Part shown: piece by piece, positions 30,991 to 31,361 of the stretch
Position numbering within the stretch: position 1 is the stretch's first letter
Layout: each line of letters opens with the position of its first letter
Source of the DNA: Rhizophagus sp. LPA8_4_AMF
Taxonomy: Eukaryota > Glomeromycota > Glomeromycetes > Glomerales > Glomeraceae
Length of the DNA stretch: 31,361 bases
NCBI GenBank assembly: GCA_021464525.1
Contig: JADRCO010000537.1
Span: forward strand, 1 to 31,361
Direction of reading: 5' to 3'
The notes under the pieces: generated by a model
Databases searched by the model: none
The model's input: the letters and a program-made list of their open reading frames with translations, nothing else
Told to the model about the DNA's origin: nothing
Translations under genes and position numbers: made by a program

Positions 30991-31361
30991 TTATATTTAG
31001 TTAGCTTATGTGACCGTATTGCAATTATGTAAAAATAATGTAAAATAATCGCATAGTAGTATTTTTTTGCGTTACAATCGTAAGTATATATACAATAAAT
31101 TATTTCAATCGGAACTAATACATCTATAGTTGGATACCGTTATAAATTTTTTAGTAATTTGCGCGTGACAATAATATTACATGCACATTAGGAAACGCGC
31201 CAGTTATGATCACGTGAGTATACAGATACCCATCTATGTATTAAATTTTTTCATAGCGCATAGACATACGCTTTGCCACGTCAGGTGTCAGAACTCTGAA
31301 CAATAATTAATAGTTATTCGGCTCGAAGTGCCGAATAAGTGATTTATCCGGTATCATGTGA
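30991..31361. other. Right-end intergenic DNA
   Basis: No gene was seen. A CACGTG E-box-type word occurs near 31211 and a perfect hairpin near the window edge (next entry). Whether this is the promoter of a gene beyond the window cannot be told. Confidence 0.35.
31314..31338. repeat. Perfect 9-bp inverted repeat with 7-nt loop
   Basis: TTATTCGGC (31314-31322), loop TCGAAGT, GCCGAATAA (31330-31338). The arms pair fully. It could be a regulatory palindrome, a terminator-like fold or part of a mobile-element end. Confidence 0.8.

Noticed and set aside
1-31361. CRISPR array, bacterial operon, or viral genome segments
   Set aside because: No regularly spaced repeats, no Shine-Dalgarno-led operons and no viral hallmark proteins were seen. 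Spliceosomal introns show eukaryotic nuclear DNA.

Overview
This is AT-rich eukaryotic DNA dense in short spliceosomal introns (about 65-150 nt, GT..AG). It most resembles an arbuscular mycorrhizal fungus (Glomeromycotina, Rhizophagus-like). Two things point there: fungal-type orthologues (Dicer-like, uS9m, Ebp2, Prp46/PRL1, kelch-BTB), and decayed copies of gene families I associate with Rhizophagus genomes (a RING plus 'NPKRTAQALVN' protein, and a kinase-like family with a DFDWAG motif). The genus is inferred from memory of these families, not from a search. All exon models were built by hand from splice sites and reading-frame continuity. Each one closes to a whole number of codons.

Layout. 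1-2600: a pogo-like transposon end, a broken RING/NPKRTAQALVN gene and small repeats. 2925-4102 (-): mitochondrial ribosomal protein uS9m, 4 exons, 319 aa. 4215-4365: a pogo-type MITE. 5517-6901 (+): Ebp2, a 60S ribosome biogenesis factor, 6 exons, 323 aa, with a promoter holding a 16-bp palindrome, a PAC-like element and a CCAAT box. 8284-10740 (+): intronless kelch-BTB protein, 818 aa. 11322-13377 (+): Prp46/PLRG1/PRL1 WD40 spliceosome protein, 7 exons, 522 aa. 13619-16350 (-): a conserved-looking protein with two KH-like segments, 11 exons, 644 aa. 16744-21461 (+): a complete Dicer-like RNase III, 6 exons, 1429 aa. 21462-24214: a long gene-free AT-rich stretch with a second MITE. 24215-26670 (+): RBR-type E3 ubiquitin ligase, 8 exons, 611 aa. 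27321-29000 (-): CFAP410/C21orf2-like LRR protein, 8 exons including a 15-nt microexon, 366 aa. 29001-31361: gene-poor DNA with a decayed kinase-like gene and a perfect hairpin near the right end.

How the genes relate. The centre of the window is an RNA-biology block. Prp46/PRL1 converges on the KH-like gene, which in turn shares a 393-bp divergent promoter with Dicer. In Arabidopsis, PRL1 associates with the DCL1 machinery and promotes small-RNA accumulation, so this neighbourhood is the best candidate here for an undescribed functional unit. The KH-like protein would be a possible Dicer cofactor. A second point of interest is a well-matched CFAP410 homologue, a protein tied to cilia in animals, in a lineage thought to lack flagella.
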